Assembly (NCBI GenBank): GCA_004835665.1
Contig: ML240445.1
Span: 1,302,001-1,366,000, forward strand
Origin: Phoma sp. XZ068
Lineage: Eukaryota; Ascomycota; Dothideomycetes; Pleosporales; Didymellaceae
Direction of reading: 5' to 3'
DNA: 64,000 nucleotides
Numbering within the stretch: the first letter of the stretch is position 1; each line of letters opens with the position of its first letter. The position numbers were made by a program, and so were the translations under genes. A model generated the notes under the pieces. It worked only from the letters and a program-made list of their open reading frames with translations, did no database searches and was not told the DNA's origin. Below are positions 1 through 11,034 of this stretch, piece by piece.

Positions 1-618
1 TCGGCCTCCGACAAGCATGAGTCTAGCACAATTTCTTCAGTCTACCCCTCCAGCTCTTCAGCCTCAGACAAGCCCGACGACCATTCCAGCACCGTTTCTT
101 CTGTTCACCCAGACGTTACGTCCTCTGCTTCAGACAAGCACGAGTCCTCTCTTCCCACTGGCTCTTCATCGAGCTCTGTACCAACATTGCCCAGTCAAAC
201 TAGCTCGGTCTACGCCGATGACCACTCCACCGCTTCGCCTTCGTCTACCGAATACTCCGTGGCCTCCTCGACAGGAAAGTACCCTGCGGCGTCTTCCTCT
301 GCAGAGTCCTCCGTCTCCTCGACCGCCGACTACACCGCTTCCTCGCCCACTCCCGCCTATCCTACTACCCTAGCTTCCTCGGTCAAGCCTGTCACCTCCA
401 CCCCTTGCACCACCTCGTCGACCGCGACTCCCACCCCCACTAAGAGCATCTCCAAAGATGGCAAGTGCGGTGGCGAGAACGGCCAGACATGCGCTGGTTA
501 CAAGAATAGCTTCGGCTTCAAGCTTGAGTGCTGTTGCAAGACATCCGGTCGCTGCTCTGCTGACCCCTGGGCCTGCACAGCCGGATGCGACAAGAAGAAT
601 GGAAAGTGCTGGTACTAG
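1..618 (+). CDS. Ser/Thr-rich secreted or wall protein with C-terminal chitin-binding-like Cys domain (5' partial)
   Basis: Frame 1 is open from the first base to the stop at 616-618, giving about 205 visible residues; the start lies left of the window. The visible N-terminal part is a low-complexity Ser/Thr/Pro stretch with imperfect repeats of the type SASDKHESS, typical of O-glycosylated linkers in fungal wall proteins. The last 52 or so residues form a compact Cys-rich domain with nine cysteines (KCGG, GQTC, ECCC, GRC, WAC, AGC, GKC), ending in CWY. The CG-x-C-CC-G-C-C-GC pattern resembles a hevein-type chitin-binding (ChtBD1) domain. Inferred role: an extracellular protein that binds chitin through its C terminus. 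The N-terminal catalytic or signal region, if any, is not visible. An effector-like small secreted protein is an alternative. The Cys domain is seen; the chitin-binding function is inferred. Confidence 0.72.
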   Translation, partial: SASDKHESSTISSVYPSSSSASDKPDDHSSTVSSVHPDVTSSASDKHESSLPTGSSSSSVPTLPSQTSSVYADDHSTASPSSTEYSVASSTGKYPAASSSAESSVSSTADYTASSPTPAYPTTLASSVKPVTSTPCTTSSTATPTPTKSISKDGKCGGENGQTCAGYKNSFGFKLECCCKTSGRCSADPWACTAGCDKKNGKCWY

Positions 619-1113
619 AGGCTAGTAGTATGATGATTGGGAGTCAAATCAATTTGGAGGGATATAACATGCACCACGTCTTTTCTTTGGGGATATGGAT
701 ATTTTGATGTGGAGGATTGTTGCATATAGTTGGATTGATGACACGTGTGGTAATGTTGAAAGGATATATTACATGTTAAAACGTATACATTGATGAACTG
801 GCTATCTTCCATTTTGTAATCCTGATTTCTGATATAGAGCGCACAGCAACACTGATTCCGTCGCCAGATAATGCAGGTAAATAGAAACGACACTGATCGC
901 TCCTAGGGCATCAGCTACGTCAACAAGCGGATATTGCAGTTATAGCATCTCCCATAGGAGACATGTGACGTCTCGTCAGATATACTACCACGAAAGTCGC
1001 TAAGCCTTCGCTCGTATGCGTTGCTCAAAAGTGTGCTTCCATTTGTGATATTGCGCCCGGTATAATACGCAAATCTCGATATAGGCGACGAATGCTCTAT
1101 CCTTGCGGCTTAT
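619..1113. other. intergenic, convergent 3' ends
   Basis: AT-leaning spacer between the 3' ends of the chitin-binding gene and the NIP30-like gene. I see no gene or repeat; short ORFs here have no recognisable content. Confidence 0.6.
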
Positions 1114-1845
1114 TCAATCGTCTTCATCTGAAGACTCGTAGCCGAGACCAAGCGATAGCGCGGCTGGAGCTTTGGCTGGAGGCGATGCAGCCGATCTCGT
1201 ACGTGGTGCAGCGGTGAATACTGCTGTAGTAGACTTCGGTGCGCCGTCCATCGCCTTCGCTGTCTCATCAGTTTTCTCGGGAGTATTCTTCCCTTCAGCC
1301 ACCGAACTAGACTTCCGTAGTTTGACACCCTTCAAAAGGCTCGATTCGGGACCCTTCTTTCTCTTCCTCCCAGGCGCTGTCCATTGTACTTGGTCATCCT
1401 TTGGCACCTCAGTGTTGTCCTCTTCTAGTGCTTTTTGCTCTGCCTCTTCTTGTTGCCTACGGAACAGCTCCAACTGTTCGCGGGTTTCCTTCTTCACATT
1501 CGCCTCTTCCTTACGCTTGGCTTCAAGGATACCTTCAAGGTAGTCGGCTTCGTCGTCGTCAAGTGTAATATGCAATTTGTATCGTGCGGCTTGTTCGAAT
1601 GCCTCTTGTTTGGCGTCTTAAGCGTCAACCTGACATGTTAGTCAAGTTACTCAATCCAACGTGAGGTACTTTGTATCACCTTTGTTCGCTTGCAGGACCT
1701 CGTAGAGACTTTTGCCCTCGTTCTGCTTTCCTAGCTCTTCCTTTTCTCTGCGCTTTTCCTCGATCTCACGCTGAGCTTGGCGCCACTCATCGTCTCGCTC
1801 GATAGGCGCATCTGCAGTTCCCCCAGAGACGAAACCCGAAGACAT
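1114..1845 (-). CDS. NIP30/FAM192A N-terminal domain protein (PSME3IP1 family)
   Basis: Two exons on the minus strand (1680-1845 and 1114-1616) with a 63-bp intron; 222 aa. The start ATG at 1845 opens the family signature MSSGFVSGGT, followed by a charged helical stretch and the SLYEVLQANK motif. Splicing AAAG|GTGATA to CTTAAG|AC restores NKDAKQEAFEQAARYK and then HITLDDDEADYLEGILEAKRKEE, the conserved order in the NIP30/FAM192A domain (human member: PSME3-interacting protein). A nearer acceptor, CAG at about 1630, would put a stop in frame. The C-terminal half is low-complexity, Lys/Ser/Ala-rich, and ends in acidic SSDEDD. Human members are nuclear and bind the PA28-gamma proteasome activator; fungi lack a clear PA28-gamma, so the fungal role is unknown. 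It is divergent from the aldo/keto reductase, 795 bp away. Confidence 0.85.
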
Positions 1846-2640
1846 GTCGCAAAAAGATGTGTGGTGGTATAGGATAAGAAGTCGAACTGCGTCTTGGTGA
1901 GCCTCGGCGCTCGAGCTTCCGGCTTTGCGGTGACTAAGCCCCACCAACAACCTCACCCACACGCGAAATAGTGCCAACCTTGACGTTTCGAATCAACTGG
2001 TCTTGTTGCACTCATTCAGTCAGTTTCTGAATAGTCTGAGGAGGGTGGGGTTTCAAGGTATGCTGGCAGTCAATCGATTCGTGGGCGTCTGAAGAAGACA
2101 TCGATCATGCCAATCAGCCGCTTGTGTCAAGCAAGTTCAGGGAGGCTGCATCTTTCGAGAGTTGCCAAAGGGACAGCAAGACTCTTGTGGGTTCAAGTTC
2201 AGAAACAACCCCGGTACAAAATCTTGGGGATCTTCTTGAACCTGCGCGGTACATTTGGATGATGTAAGTTCGAACAGACTTCACTCAACTCAAGGCAATG
2301 TGGGACGGAGGCGAACTGGCCCGAATTACACAACCTTGAGAACGATACCTCTCTCGGCCTACTGTTCTCCAGTTATCCTCCACAGTTGAGGCTGATTATG
2401 GTGGGCCCATGGTGGGTGCCCATGCAACGTCGAAGGGCCCACTGCGGGCTACTTGAACGGTCATTGGTGGAAGCCCACGCCATGTGAATATCCGGTGGGA
2501 AAGGTCGCGTCCTCGGTGAGTTGACCGAAAATGCGATTGACGTCAGGTGGGTTGCTTGTTGAAATAACAACATCGCCCTTCTTGCTGTCGAAAAGCAATT
2601 GATCACAATTTCCCGCCTTATACTCCGTACACTTGCAAGA
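1846..2640. promoter_or_regulatory. divergent intergenic region (NIP30-like / aldo-keto reductase)
   Basis: About 0.8 kb separating two divergent start codons, so it should carry both promoters. No coding content or clear repeat was recognised and no specific factor site is called. Confidence 0.45.
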
Positions 2641-3639
2641 ATGGCACCAAAGAACTGTGCCAAGGAGCACTTCACGCTCAACACTGGCGCCAAGATCCCT
2701 TCTGTGGGTCTTGGAACATGGCAGTCGAAGCCTGGTGAGGTTCGCGAGGCTGTCAAGATCGCCCTTCAGTCTGGCTACCGCCACATTGATACTGCTCTTG
2801 CCTATGGTAATGAGAAGGAGGTCGGTGAGGGTATCAAGGACTCCGGTGTCCCTCGTGAGGAGATATGGGTCACCACCAAGCTGGACAACCCATGGCACAA
2901 ACGCGTCGAGGAGGGCATCAACAGCTCGTTGAAGAGCCTTGACCTTGACTACGTTGACCTGTACCTCATGGTGAGTCAAACCCATAAACACTCAGGTCGC
3001 TCCACGCTGACCACTTTTAGCACTGGCCATCATCCACCAACCCCGACGATTTGAGCAAACACTACCCTGACTGGGATTTCCGTGATACCTGGGCTGAGCT
3101 CCAGAAGCTTCCTGAGTCAGGTCGCGTCAAGAACATTGGAGTCTCCAATTTCGCCATTCAAAATCTTGAGAAGCTGTTCGCCGATTCAAGGTTCAAGATC
3201 ACACCTGCTGTTAACCAGATTGAGCTCCACCCGAACAATCCTTCGTAAGTCCATTCCGAGATGGATTCAAACAGACTCAAACTGACCATGGCGCAGACCA
3301 AAGCTCCTCGCCTACCTCAAGGAGAAAGGTATCCACGCCACCGCCTACTCCTGCCTTGGTTCCACCGACTCGCCTCTGTACAAGAATGATGAGCTCAAGA
3401 AGCTCGCCGAGAAGAAGGGCAAGACTGTCCAGCAGGTCCTCCTTGTCTGGGGTTTGCAGCGCGGCTCCAGCGTCATCCCTAAGTCGGTCTCTGCCAATCG
3501 CATTCAGGCCAACTTCGAGCTTGACGGCTGGGAACTGACCGACGAAGAAGTCAAAGTCATAGACTCCTTGCCTGAGCGCTTTAAGGTTTGCGGTGACTCT
3601 TGGTTGCCCGTTAAGGTCTTCTTCGGCGATGACGAGTAA
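2641..3639 (+). CDS. aldo/keto reductase (AKR, NADPH-dependent; GCY1/glycerol dehydrogenase-like)
   Basis: Three exons (2641-2970, 3021-3244, 3297-3639) with 50- and 52-bp introns (GTGAGT..TTTTAG, GTAAGT..GCGCAG); 298 aa, normal for a single-domain AKR. The family landmarks are in order: IPSVGLGTWQS near the N terminus, GYRHIDTALAYGNE (catalytic Asp50 and Tyr55), TTKL (Lys80), and His111 in HWPSS immediately after the first intron, so the D-Y-K-H tetrad is complete. GVSNF, NQIELHP and IPKSV (cofactor phosphate-binding region) follow. These enzymes reduce aldehydes or ketones with NADPH in the cytosol; closest in style to fungal glycerol dehydrogenase/GCY1-like AKRs, but the substrate cannot be fixed from sequence. 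The start is the ATG at 2641; the frame extends upstream only to a non-ATG codon. Confidence 0.93.
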
Positions 3640-3920
3640 AGACATAGCTTCATGATATTATGATACAGTAGATATGTACACGGATAACAGGCTGAATACC
3701 CACTTCTTCAGTTCCACCACCACAAGATAGCGTTATACGCAAGTCTCAGCTGAAAGCCATTTGAAAAGTATCATACCGCGAACCATGACCCTCTATTGCA
3801 AAAGATCGAGCTCCAAGCCCAGTCCGCTAAAGAAATCGCTTCCGCCTGATTGTATAAGAACCGGTGTCGCTGCCTAAACAAGATCGAGGAAGGTGAGTTT
3901 TGTCACGTCGCACGTGATAC

Positions 3921-3968
3921 CGCGTTTACGCTAAGAGTGGCAAAGTAAACGCGACTTCACCCGCGTTT
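3921..3968. promoter_or_regulatory. cluster of ACGCG (MCB-like) elements upstream of RAD51
   Basis: CGCGTTTAC at 3921-3929 is the exact reverse complement of GTAAACGCG at 3945-3953, and a third CGCGTTT lies at 3962-3968. All are 70-115 bp upstream of the RAD51 ATG, and a CACGTG lies at 3911-3916. ACGCG is the core of the MluI cell-cycle box bound by MBF (Mbp1/Res-type APSES factors), which drives S-phase and repair genes in yeasts. The sites are seen directly; MBF control is inferred. The rest of 3640-4036 shows nothing else. Confidence 0.6.
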
Positions 3969-4036
3969 CTGCATCTTCACTTTACTCTGCGCTAACTGCA
4001 CAATTACAGTTTCTTGCAACAACACTTACAGCCGAT

Positions 4037-5185
4037 ATGAGTACCGAGGAGCAACAGTTTGACGATGATAGCCAGATGGGAGGGCCAGGTGCACCGACAC
4101 CCGTTTCTGCGCTCGAGGTACGCGATTCTCGATTTGACATTACATGATGTATCTAAAACGTACAAAGGGTGTAAACGGCCTGACTTCACGCGACATCAAG
4201 CTTGTTGTCGAAGGTGGCTACAACACTGTCGAGGCAATCGCATACACGTAAGTCGAGACGCACAGAATCAAGTGCCCCGCAGCTGACACAATATAGACCT
4301 CGACGAGCATTGGAGCAGATCAAGGGTATCTCAGAACAGAAGGCCTCGAAATTACTTGCTGAGGCATCCAAACTTGTACCGATGGGTTTCACAACGGCGA
4401 CCGAGATGCACCAACGGCGGAGTGAGCTCATCTCAATTACAACTGGATCCAAACAGCTAGACACGCTGCTAGCTGGTGGTATTGAAACCGGCTCCATCAC
4501 AGAGATCTTTGGCGAGTTCAGGACGGGCAAAAGTCAGATTTGCCATACACTGGCAGTGACTTGCCAGCTACCCTTCGACATGGGTGGCGGCGAAGGCAAA
4601 TGCCTATATATCGATACCGAAGGCACTTTTCGTCCTGTCCGATGTCTGGCAGTAGCAAATCGATTCGGTCTGTCTGGCGAAGAGGTCCTGGACAATGTGG
4701 CATACGCGCGAGCCTACAATTCCGATCACCAGCTTGAGCTGCTCAACCAGGCTGCGCAGATGATGACCGAGACACGGTTCTCATTGCTCATTGTCGACTC
4801 AGCGACGTCGCTGTACCGCACCGATTTCTCTGGACGTGGAGAGCTCTCAAGCCGACAGACACACCTCGCCAAATTCATGCGAACACTGCAGCGACTTGCG
4901 GACGAGTTTGGTATTGCCGTCGTCATCACAAATCAAGTCGTGGCGCAAGTCGACGGTGGACCAAGTGCCATGTTCAACCCGGATCCCAAGAAACCCATTG
5001 GAGGAAACATCATTGCCCACGCAAGTACAACCCGTCTCAGTTTGAGGAAGGGTAGGGGCGAGACGCGAGTGTGCAAAATCTACGACAGTCCGTGTTTGCC
5101 CGAGAGCGATTGCTTGTTTGCGATCAATGAGGACGGTATTGGTGACCCCAAGGAAAAGGATCTCGAGGAGAGAAACAACAGGTAA
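4037..5185 (+). CDS. RAD51: RAD51 recombinase
   Basis: Three exons (4037-4117, 4168-4247, 4297-5185) with 50- and 49-bp introns; 349 aa, typical for eukaryotic RAD51. Exon 1 encodes the acidic N terminus MSTEEQQFDDD. Exons 2-3 give the N-terminal helix-hairpin-helix region (GVNGLTSRDIKLVVEGGY, then ALEQIKGISEQKASKL). The RecA ATPase core has Walker A GEFRTGKSQ at about 126-134 (Ser where Thr is more usual) and Walker B LLIVD at about 217-221. DNA-binding loop features (GRGELSSRQ, VAQVDGG) and the C-terminal block IYDSPCLPESDCLFAINEDG follow. It forms nucleoprotein filaments for strand exchange in homologous recombination in the nucleus. The frame ends NNR just before GGTAATG, which could also be a donor (CAG|GTAATG) for a further small exon; the stop at 5183-5185 is the simplest reading. 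Confidence 0.96.
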
Positions 5186-5531
5186 TGGACATTGTCATGA
5201 GCCTTGCGCCAGCAGTCACCATGTTCGCTGTCGCTTGTGTTTAGTCAAGCATTGAGAGATGTTCTTATTGATTTAGCGAGCGGTGATGATGTAGAAGACC
5301 TTACGTATTTGACGTACATTTCTTTTGACAATCAATCGTGATGTGCATCTTGAGAGCTACTAGGCTAATGACTGTAGTGGGTTGGAGGATGCTAGCGTGC
5401 TGTCCGTGCACAAGCTGCAATGCGAGCGCATCTTTTGTTTGCTTGAACATCTCCGCGTTCACCGCAGCCCCACCGTTCGACCGCTCGCGCGCACTGCCGA
5501 GAATACAACAATACCTTCGTATGCGAGCAGG
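5186..5531. promoter_or_regulatory. RAD51-NUP120 spacer
   Basis: 346 bp holding the RAD51 terminator region and the NUP120 promoter. The reading frame of NUP120 stays open upstream to about 5382 but with no ATG there, so it is treated as untranslated. Confidence 0.5.
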
Positions 5532-8500
5532 ATGGTCAAGAACGGAGGCGCGTGTCTCTATAAAGAGGCGCGACTGAACATCGAGCCTGCCTTCCCCGGG
5601 TCAACAATCTCATTCACACTCCCGGCGCACACCACCTCGACGTTCGGCACGCGCACCACAGCGAAGCGCACTGTCATCACAGAACAGTATGCCGATCAGG
5701 ATGAAGAATCGTTTACGCGCCGTCACCTAGCCTCGGATGGTTCCTTGGTCTTCCGACGACATCACGAATATCCGCGGACATTTCTCTGGCGTGTTCTGGA
5801 CACCAGAAAGGTGCTTGAGATCCAAGCCGCCGACCTGGATCACGATTCGAACCACGGATTCGAGGCCAACCTTACGCTCCTGCTGAAGTTCCCTTCGCCA
5901 ATCCGCCCGTTCTGCGTAGCGTTCGCCGAACCCATCGACCGAGATGCGCTGACCGTTTTCGCCATCACCACAGCAAACGAGCTCTACACTATCACGCTTC
6001 ACCGCGACTTCTTCACAAGCCCGGCCGCTTCGGAGCAGGAAATTGAGAACTGGTGCAAGACGTCAGAGCCCGTACTCTTCAGCGGCCGCATTCCCTACAG
6101 ACTCGAAAGCTTGGCGGTTGACGATCTCCTTGTGTCGCTTGACGATGGCGCCATCTGCCGCCTGCTGTGGGACAGGGACAACAAAGTGTGGGACGGCTCG
6201 CGGTACCAAAACAGCAATTGGTCTGTCCGTGGTCTTCTGTCGTGGAAGGCGCAGCCGACGATCAGGTTCGACAATGCAGACTTTGCAGTCTCCGCAGCTG
6301 CAGCTGTCACATTGTCTCCTGATAAGCAGCATATCTTGTCCATCTCTCTGGACCATACGTTGCGAGCGTGGAACGTAGCATCAGGCAAACCAGGTGCGCA
6401 GACAGATCTGCTGGGTCAGCCAGACCGCGCGTTGGAAAAGGTCAACGGCAACGGCAACAGTCATGGAAATGGCCCTTACTTCATTGGGCCTTCACAATCA
6501 AAGCTTATGGCTGTTTTGGATATACCGGGCGGTATCGAAGGCTCCAACTACCACGTGGTCACATACTCACCCAAACAACACCAGTTCAGGTTCTGGGGTG
6601 TGCGGGATGGAGATGACATGTACAATGGCATTGTTGATGTTCAGCCACTCGTTGAATTCGTACCGCCGATCGACGAGCTTATGAACACGACTGTATGGTC
6701 TATGGAAGAATTCCATGTCATACCTGGGCCAGCCGGAACCTGGAGGGGAACAGAGTTATGGGTTCGCGCAAGATCCGGTCCAAGTAGCAGAGTCTACTCA
6801 TTGAAGTTCGATCTTAATGACGAACCCGATAACCTCGAGAGGATTTGGAAACATGAGTGGGTCTCAGTCGACGCAGGGCCTTTGACAGTGGAAGGACTGA
6901 AGCGTAGTCCCACTTTTCCCGATCAACAAGACACTGCGAATGATGATGTTGACGCTTCTGGCCAGTGGCTTGACTTCCTGTTCTACCCTGGGCGTTTCAC
7001 AACAGCTACATTGGAGACCGCTCTAAACATCTTCGCTAGGGGAATTGACAGGAAGAGACCAAGCAAAGCAGCCAGTACAGGGTCCTTGAAGGAGCGTATA
7101 TGTGTAGCAGTCTCGTTGCTTGCAGCCAAGGCACCAAATGGGGCTCGCGATGCAGATGACTTTGAAGACGCCGCTTCTGCGCAATGGCAAGCATTCTACG
7201 GCTTAGTCAAGGATCTGCACAAGAGACGAGGGGAGTCCTTGTCACTCGTGTATGATGCGGAGACATCTATGCCGTGGCTGGTATTGAGCGATTACGTTTC
7301 GGCGATCCGTACTTGCAGCGAGCTTGAGCTTACGACACTAAATGCAGCGGCGCTTACCAGTACACAACCTCTGACCGGGCCTCTCGCCAGAGCACTGGAC
7401 AAATCCACACCCGATGTTGCCCGCCTTCTGAACGCAGCCTCCTCGTTTCGACGACGCCTTCCTTCGTTTGTACAGCGCGGTGTCGAACGCCAGCTCGAGG
7501 CCGATGCACTCCAAAGCCGGTCTCTTACAATCATCGATCGCATGGAACTAATAGAGTCACAAAGTGAGCTCGTACAGCATGTATCAGACGAGGACTTGGC
7601 GCTTATTGTCGACGAGCTTGGTACCGAGATCAAAGATCTCAGCACGGAAACTTTCCTACAAGCGATCCACATTCTGGCATATGAAGAGCAAGGTCGACCC
7701 TACAACCGCAAGCAGCTCGCGCGTTTTGGTCTGAACGCACTACTCCGAGTCTCTCAAGAAACTCTTGAGCGAGATTATCACGCGGTACTAGACTTACTGG
7801 TGCTTCTGCTAGTCATGTTCATCGAGCTTGAAGGGGAGACACCCGAAGGGTTTGATGCATCAGAGGTCTTTGTAGAACTGGCAGCGCAATTTAGAGACTA
7901 CATGACTGTATCGTGGCTTGCTCGAACAGTTTGGTCGCACCAGACTTCTACCGGACATGCCTCGGAGGCAGTGAACCGGTCACTGAGTGAGAATCTGAAG
8001 ACTGGCAAGAAGCTTCCCATTACACAGACTGTCATGGAGGGTATCTATGGCATCCGTTTCTTCGATCTACCTCTGCCAAGGGGCCTGAAGGCAGGCCAGC
8101 TGACATACTGGGGTCGCGCTTGGGTCGCCTCTATGTTCCGAGAGGAATCATTGTATGACTCTGTGGTGGAGGATAACATGGGCATTCTACTTTATCAAAA
8201 AGAATACGACCTAGCCCTGGATTTTGCTAAATTTCTCACCGACGGCAACTGGGCAACCTACCTAAAGGCCCGGCTGCACATTGCTCTTGGTGAAAATGCA
8301 CTCGCCTCAGTCTACTTCCAGAAGGTGGCATACACACTTGGTAAGATTCTTGGTTACACCCAGAGCAAGTTGATACTAACGAGTCCAGCATTGGGCATGT
8401 TCAGCGTTGAAGATGCCGATTCCGCTGGCCTCGTATCCGAGACTGACCGCAATTTGTTCTCCGAAGGTCTTGCCAGATATTACAGCCATGTCGTGGGCCT

Positions 8501-9283
8501 ATTTGAGAAAGTCAAGGCCTACTCATACGTGGCGGAATTCGCGCAATTTGGTCTTCGGTCGTTGACGGGTCGAGAAGATCAGGAGACAAAAACGGAACTC
8601 CTTCAACGTCTGTTCACTGCATCAATACAAACAGCTAGGTTTCAGGAAGCGTACACAGCGATGACTCAGCACAGTGACGCAGCGTTGTAAGTAATGAAAT
8701 GCAAGATCCATGACACTGTACTAACTCATTTCATAGAAGACAATCGTCCCTCCAGACTCTTATAAGCTCCATGGTTGGACAATCGCAGGCAGCGGCTCTT
8801 CTCAAGTTCCCGTTCGTCGGTCTCACAGACGAGGTCGACACGATCCTTTCGTCACTATGTCACAAAACGCTGAATCTGGCATCTGGACCGCCGTACCATC
8901 AGATTCTCTACTCTTTTCGCATCTCGCGCAACAACTTTCGCGGAGCAGCATCGATTCTATACGAACGACTGCAGCGCCTCAAGACAACGTCATCGAAATT
9001 CCAAGACCCTGCGGACGATTCATTGATCCAATGTTACCTCATGATCATAAACACTCTTTCTTCGGTTAACAAAGAAGACGCATACATTCTAGCAGAACAG
9101 AAGATTGATGACAGCGGCCCGCCACAGTGGGGATTAGGGAAAGCAAAGAAGCTACTGAAGAGACAGATTATCACGCTCGATACACTCAGAAAAGAGTATC
9201 AGGCTGAGCTTGACCGGATAGCGGCGATTGAGAGCGGTCAGTTCCCATTTGTAAACCCAGCGGATGACATGGACATTCTATGA
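5532..9283 (+). CDS. NUP120: nucleoporin Nup120 (Nup160 homologue)
   Basis: Two exons (5532-8686 and 8737-9283) joined across a 50-bp intron with GTAAGT, a perfect TACTAAC branch sequence and CATAG; 1233 aa, fitting fungal Nup120. The ATG at 5532 begins a short leader to the conserved LYKEARLNIEPAFPGSTISF block. An N-terminal beta-propeller half follows (blocks such as HILSISLDHTLRAWNVASGK), then a long helical C-terminal half with GNWATYLKARLHIALGENALASVYFQKVAYTLGK-type helices. Nup120 is a scaffold of the Y-shaped (Nup84/Nup107-160) nuclear pore subcomplex. The frame upstream of 5532 is open but lacks any ATG. It is the same strand as RAD51 and shows no sign of a pseudogene. Confidence 0.93.
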
Positions 9284-9679
9284 TTGTAAGATACATTGCA
9301 GAGCGCGGCGTTCATTGGGCCCAGGATAGGCACTGGAGGTTGGAGGTCAAACAAAGCATTTGGCAGATTTTCAATGATAGCAAGAATATTGAGCAAGCTT
9401 CGTCAGTCAGCTGTATGTGCTTCCACAATCATCAAAGAGATTCTGTCCCTATGCGGCAGACGAGAGTGAACCATGAACCTTGCACGCTCCCCATGTCAAC
9501 GCTAAAGCTTAGCGCGATGTGGGGCGACGCGGACGCGCCTGGAGAAAGCAGCGAGCGTCAATGACGGGTACAGACAAGCTGCTGGGGTGCTCCCAAACAA
9601 CTCCAAGCAATCTACACGCGTCTTTAATTCTAGCACACATACACTCTGCACCCATGGTCAAAACGAGCAGCACTTCATA
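9284..9679. promoter_or_regulatory. NUP120-E2 spacer
   Basis: 396 bp between a stop and the E2 start; no recognised gene. It should contain the E2 promoter; no specific motif is called. Confidence 0.4.
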
Positions 9680-11034
9680 ATGGTAAGCTTCTGCCCAGAC
9701 AACACCCGGTCTGCACGTCTCAGCTACTCGCAGCTGTGCATGCTTCAACCACTGATGCTGCTCAGAACTCCAAGTCGCTCAGGCGCCTGGCAGGCGACCA
9801 TGGCTCCCTACACACAGCCGGCCTGCCTCCGAACTACCTATTCCCTCCCAACTCCGACTCGTCCGCCGACCTTAGTTCCCTCGACGTCCTACTCTCTGGT
9901 CCCATCGGCACACCCTATGCAACCGGCGTGTGGCGACTACATCTCGACATCCCGCCTACATACCCCACAGCCGCCCCGACGGCATTCTTCCGCACAAGAT
10001 GTTGGCATCCCAATGTAGACGAGGCAACTGGTGCTGTCTGCGTAGAAACCCTCAAGCGAGACTGGAGTAGCACACTCAAGTTACGAGACGTGCTTGTCAC
10101 GATATCATGTCTCCTCATACAGCCAAATCCTGCGAGTGCGCTCAATGAAGAGGCCGGCAAGCTTGCGAACGAGGATTGGGCTGGGTTTTGTCGGCGGGCG
10201 AAGCTCATGACTGAGATACATGCTGCCGTGCCGAGCAATCTCGTTAAGGAGGTCAGGGAGGCTCAAATGCGCGGTGAGGAGAAGGATGCAGAGCCAGTGC
10301 AGAAAGAGCCGAAAGCAGAAGCTCGCAGCAAGGGAAAAGAGCGCGTTAAAGTCACACCTTCTGCGTCTTCAAAAACGCAACGTGCACCGCTTGTCGAAGA
10401 TGAAGAGAACACACGCCGCCGTGGACGCACAGCGGAGCCGGAGAGCGATGAGAGCGATTGGATCCCTGGACCCAACAGGTCGCCCAAGAAAGCTCCCGAT
10501 TCGAAGCGAGAGAATAACATCTTCGGCATCCGTGGTCTAAATCCTAGCGTATCACTGGATGATACATCGAAGAGAGTCCTCCCCGTTGATTCACAAACCG
10601 AAGGACTTGTCGCCCCAGAGCTCGAGAGCACCGATCCGTTTACCACTGTACCTTCCAAACGCACCACACATCCCCAATCATCCTTTGTCATACCTATATC
10701 ACCAAATCTTACAACACTGCATCAAACCATCACCGACTCGCCAGAGCTTCTCAAGTACTCACACCAAAATCCTTTCTCGGCCATCCAGCCAAATAACCAG
10801 GAACATTTGTTGCTCAAGAAATTCTCTAACTCGTGGAGGGATTCGGAGATTCTACATGGAACTAGTCTGATTACAAACAGTGAAAATGGAGATAGTGTAA
10901 GGAGGAGGCTGGCGGGTGAAGATTTCGAAAGAAAAAGGGAATGGGAGGGGAAACGCTTTAAGAAAGCTGGGTACGACTTGAAGCGGTACAACCGTGGGGA
11001 TTTTGGGCCACGGACGGGGATCGGGCGTCTTTGA
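9680..11034 (+). CDS. ubiquitin-conjugating enzyme E2, UBE2S-like, with long basic/disordered tail
   Basis: The E2 frame has no usable ATG upstream of its fold. The only good model is an initiator-only first exon, ATG 9680-9682, then an 83-bp intron (GTAAGC..GCTCAG) and exon 2, 9766-11034, starting MNSKSLRRLAGDH; 423 aa. The UBC core spans about 1-150: PPNYLFPP, GPIGTPYATGVWRLHLDIPPTYP, the HPNV motif at 82-85, and the catalytic Cys93 in GAVCVETLKRDW. The block ALNEEAG then matches human UBE2S/E2-EPF, which extends Lys11-linked chains with the APC/C. Beyond about residue 160 is a 260-residue low-complexity tail rich in Lys/Glu/Ser with RRRGR and KGKERVK patches, far longer than the human tail. 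Fold and active site are seen; the APC/C link is from the family only. Confidence 0.88.

Noticed and set aside
1617..1640. Nearer CAG acceptor at about 1630 for the NIP30 intron
   Set aside because: It would place TAA in frame directly after the junction; the CTTAAG acceptor gives the conserved join.
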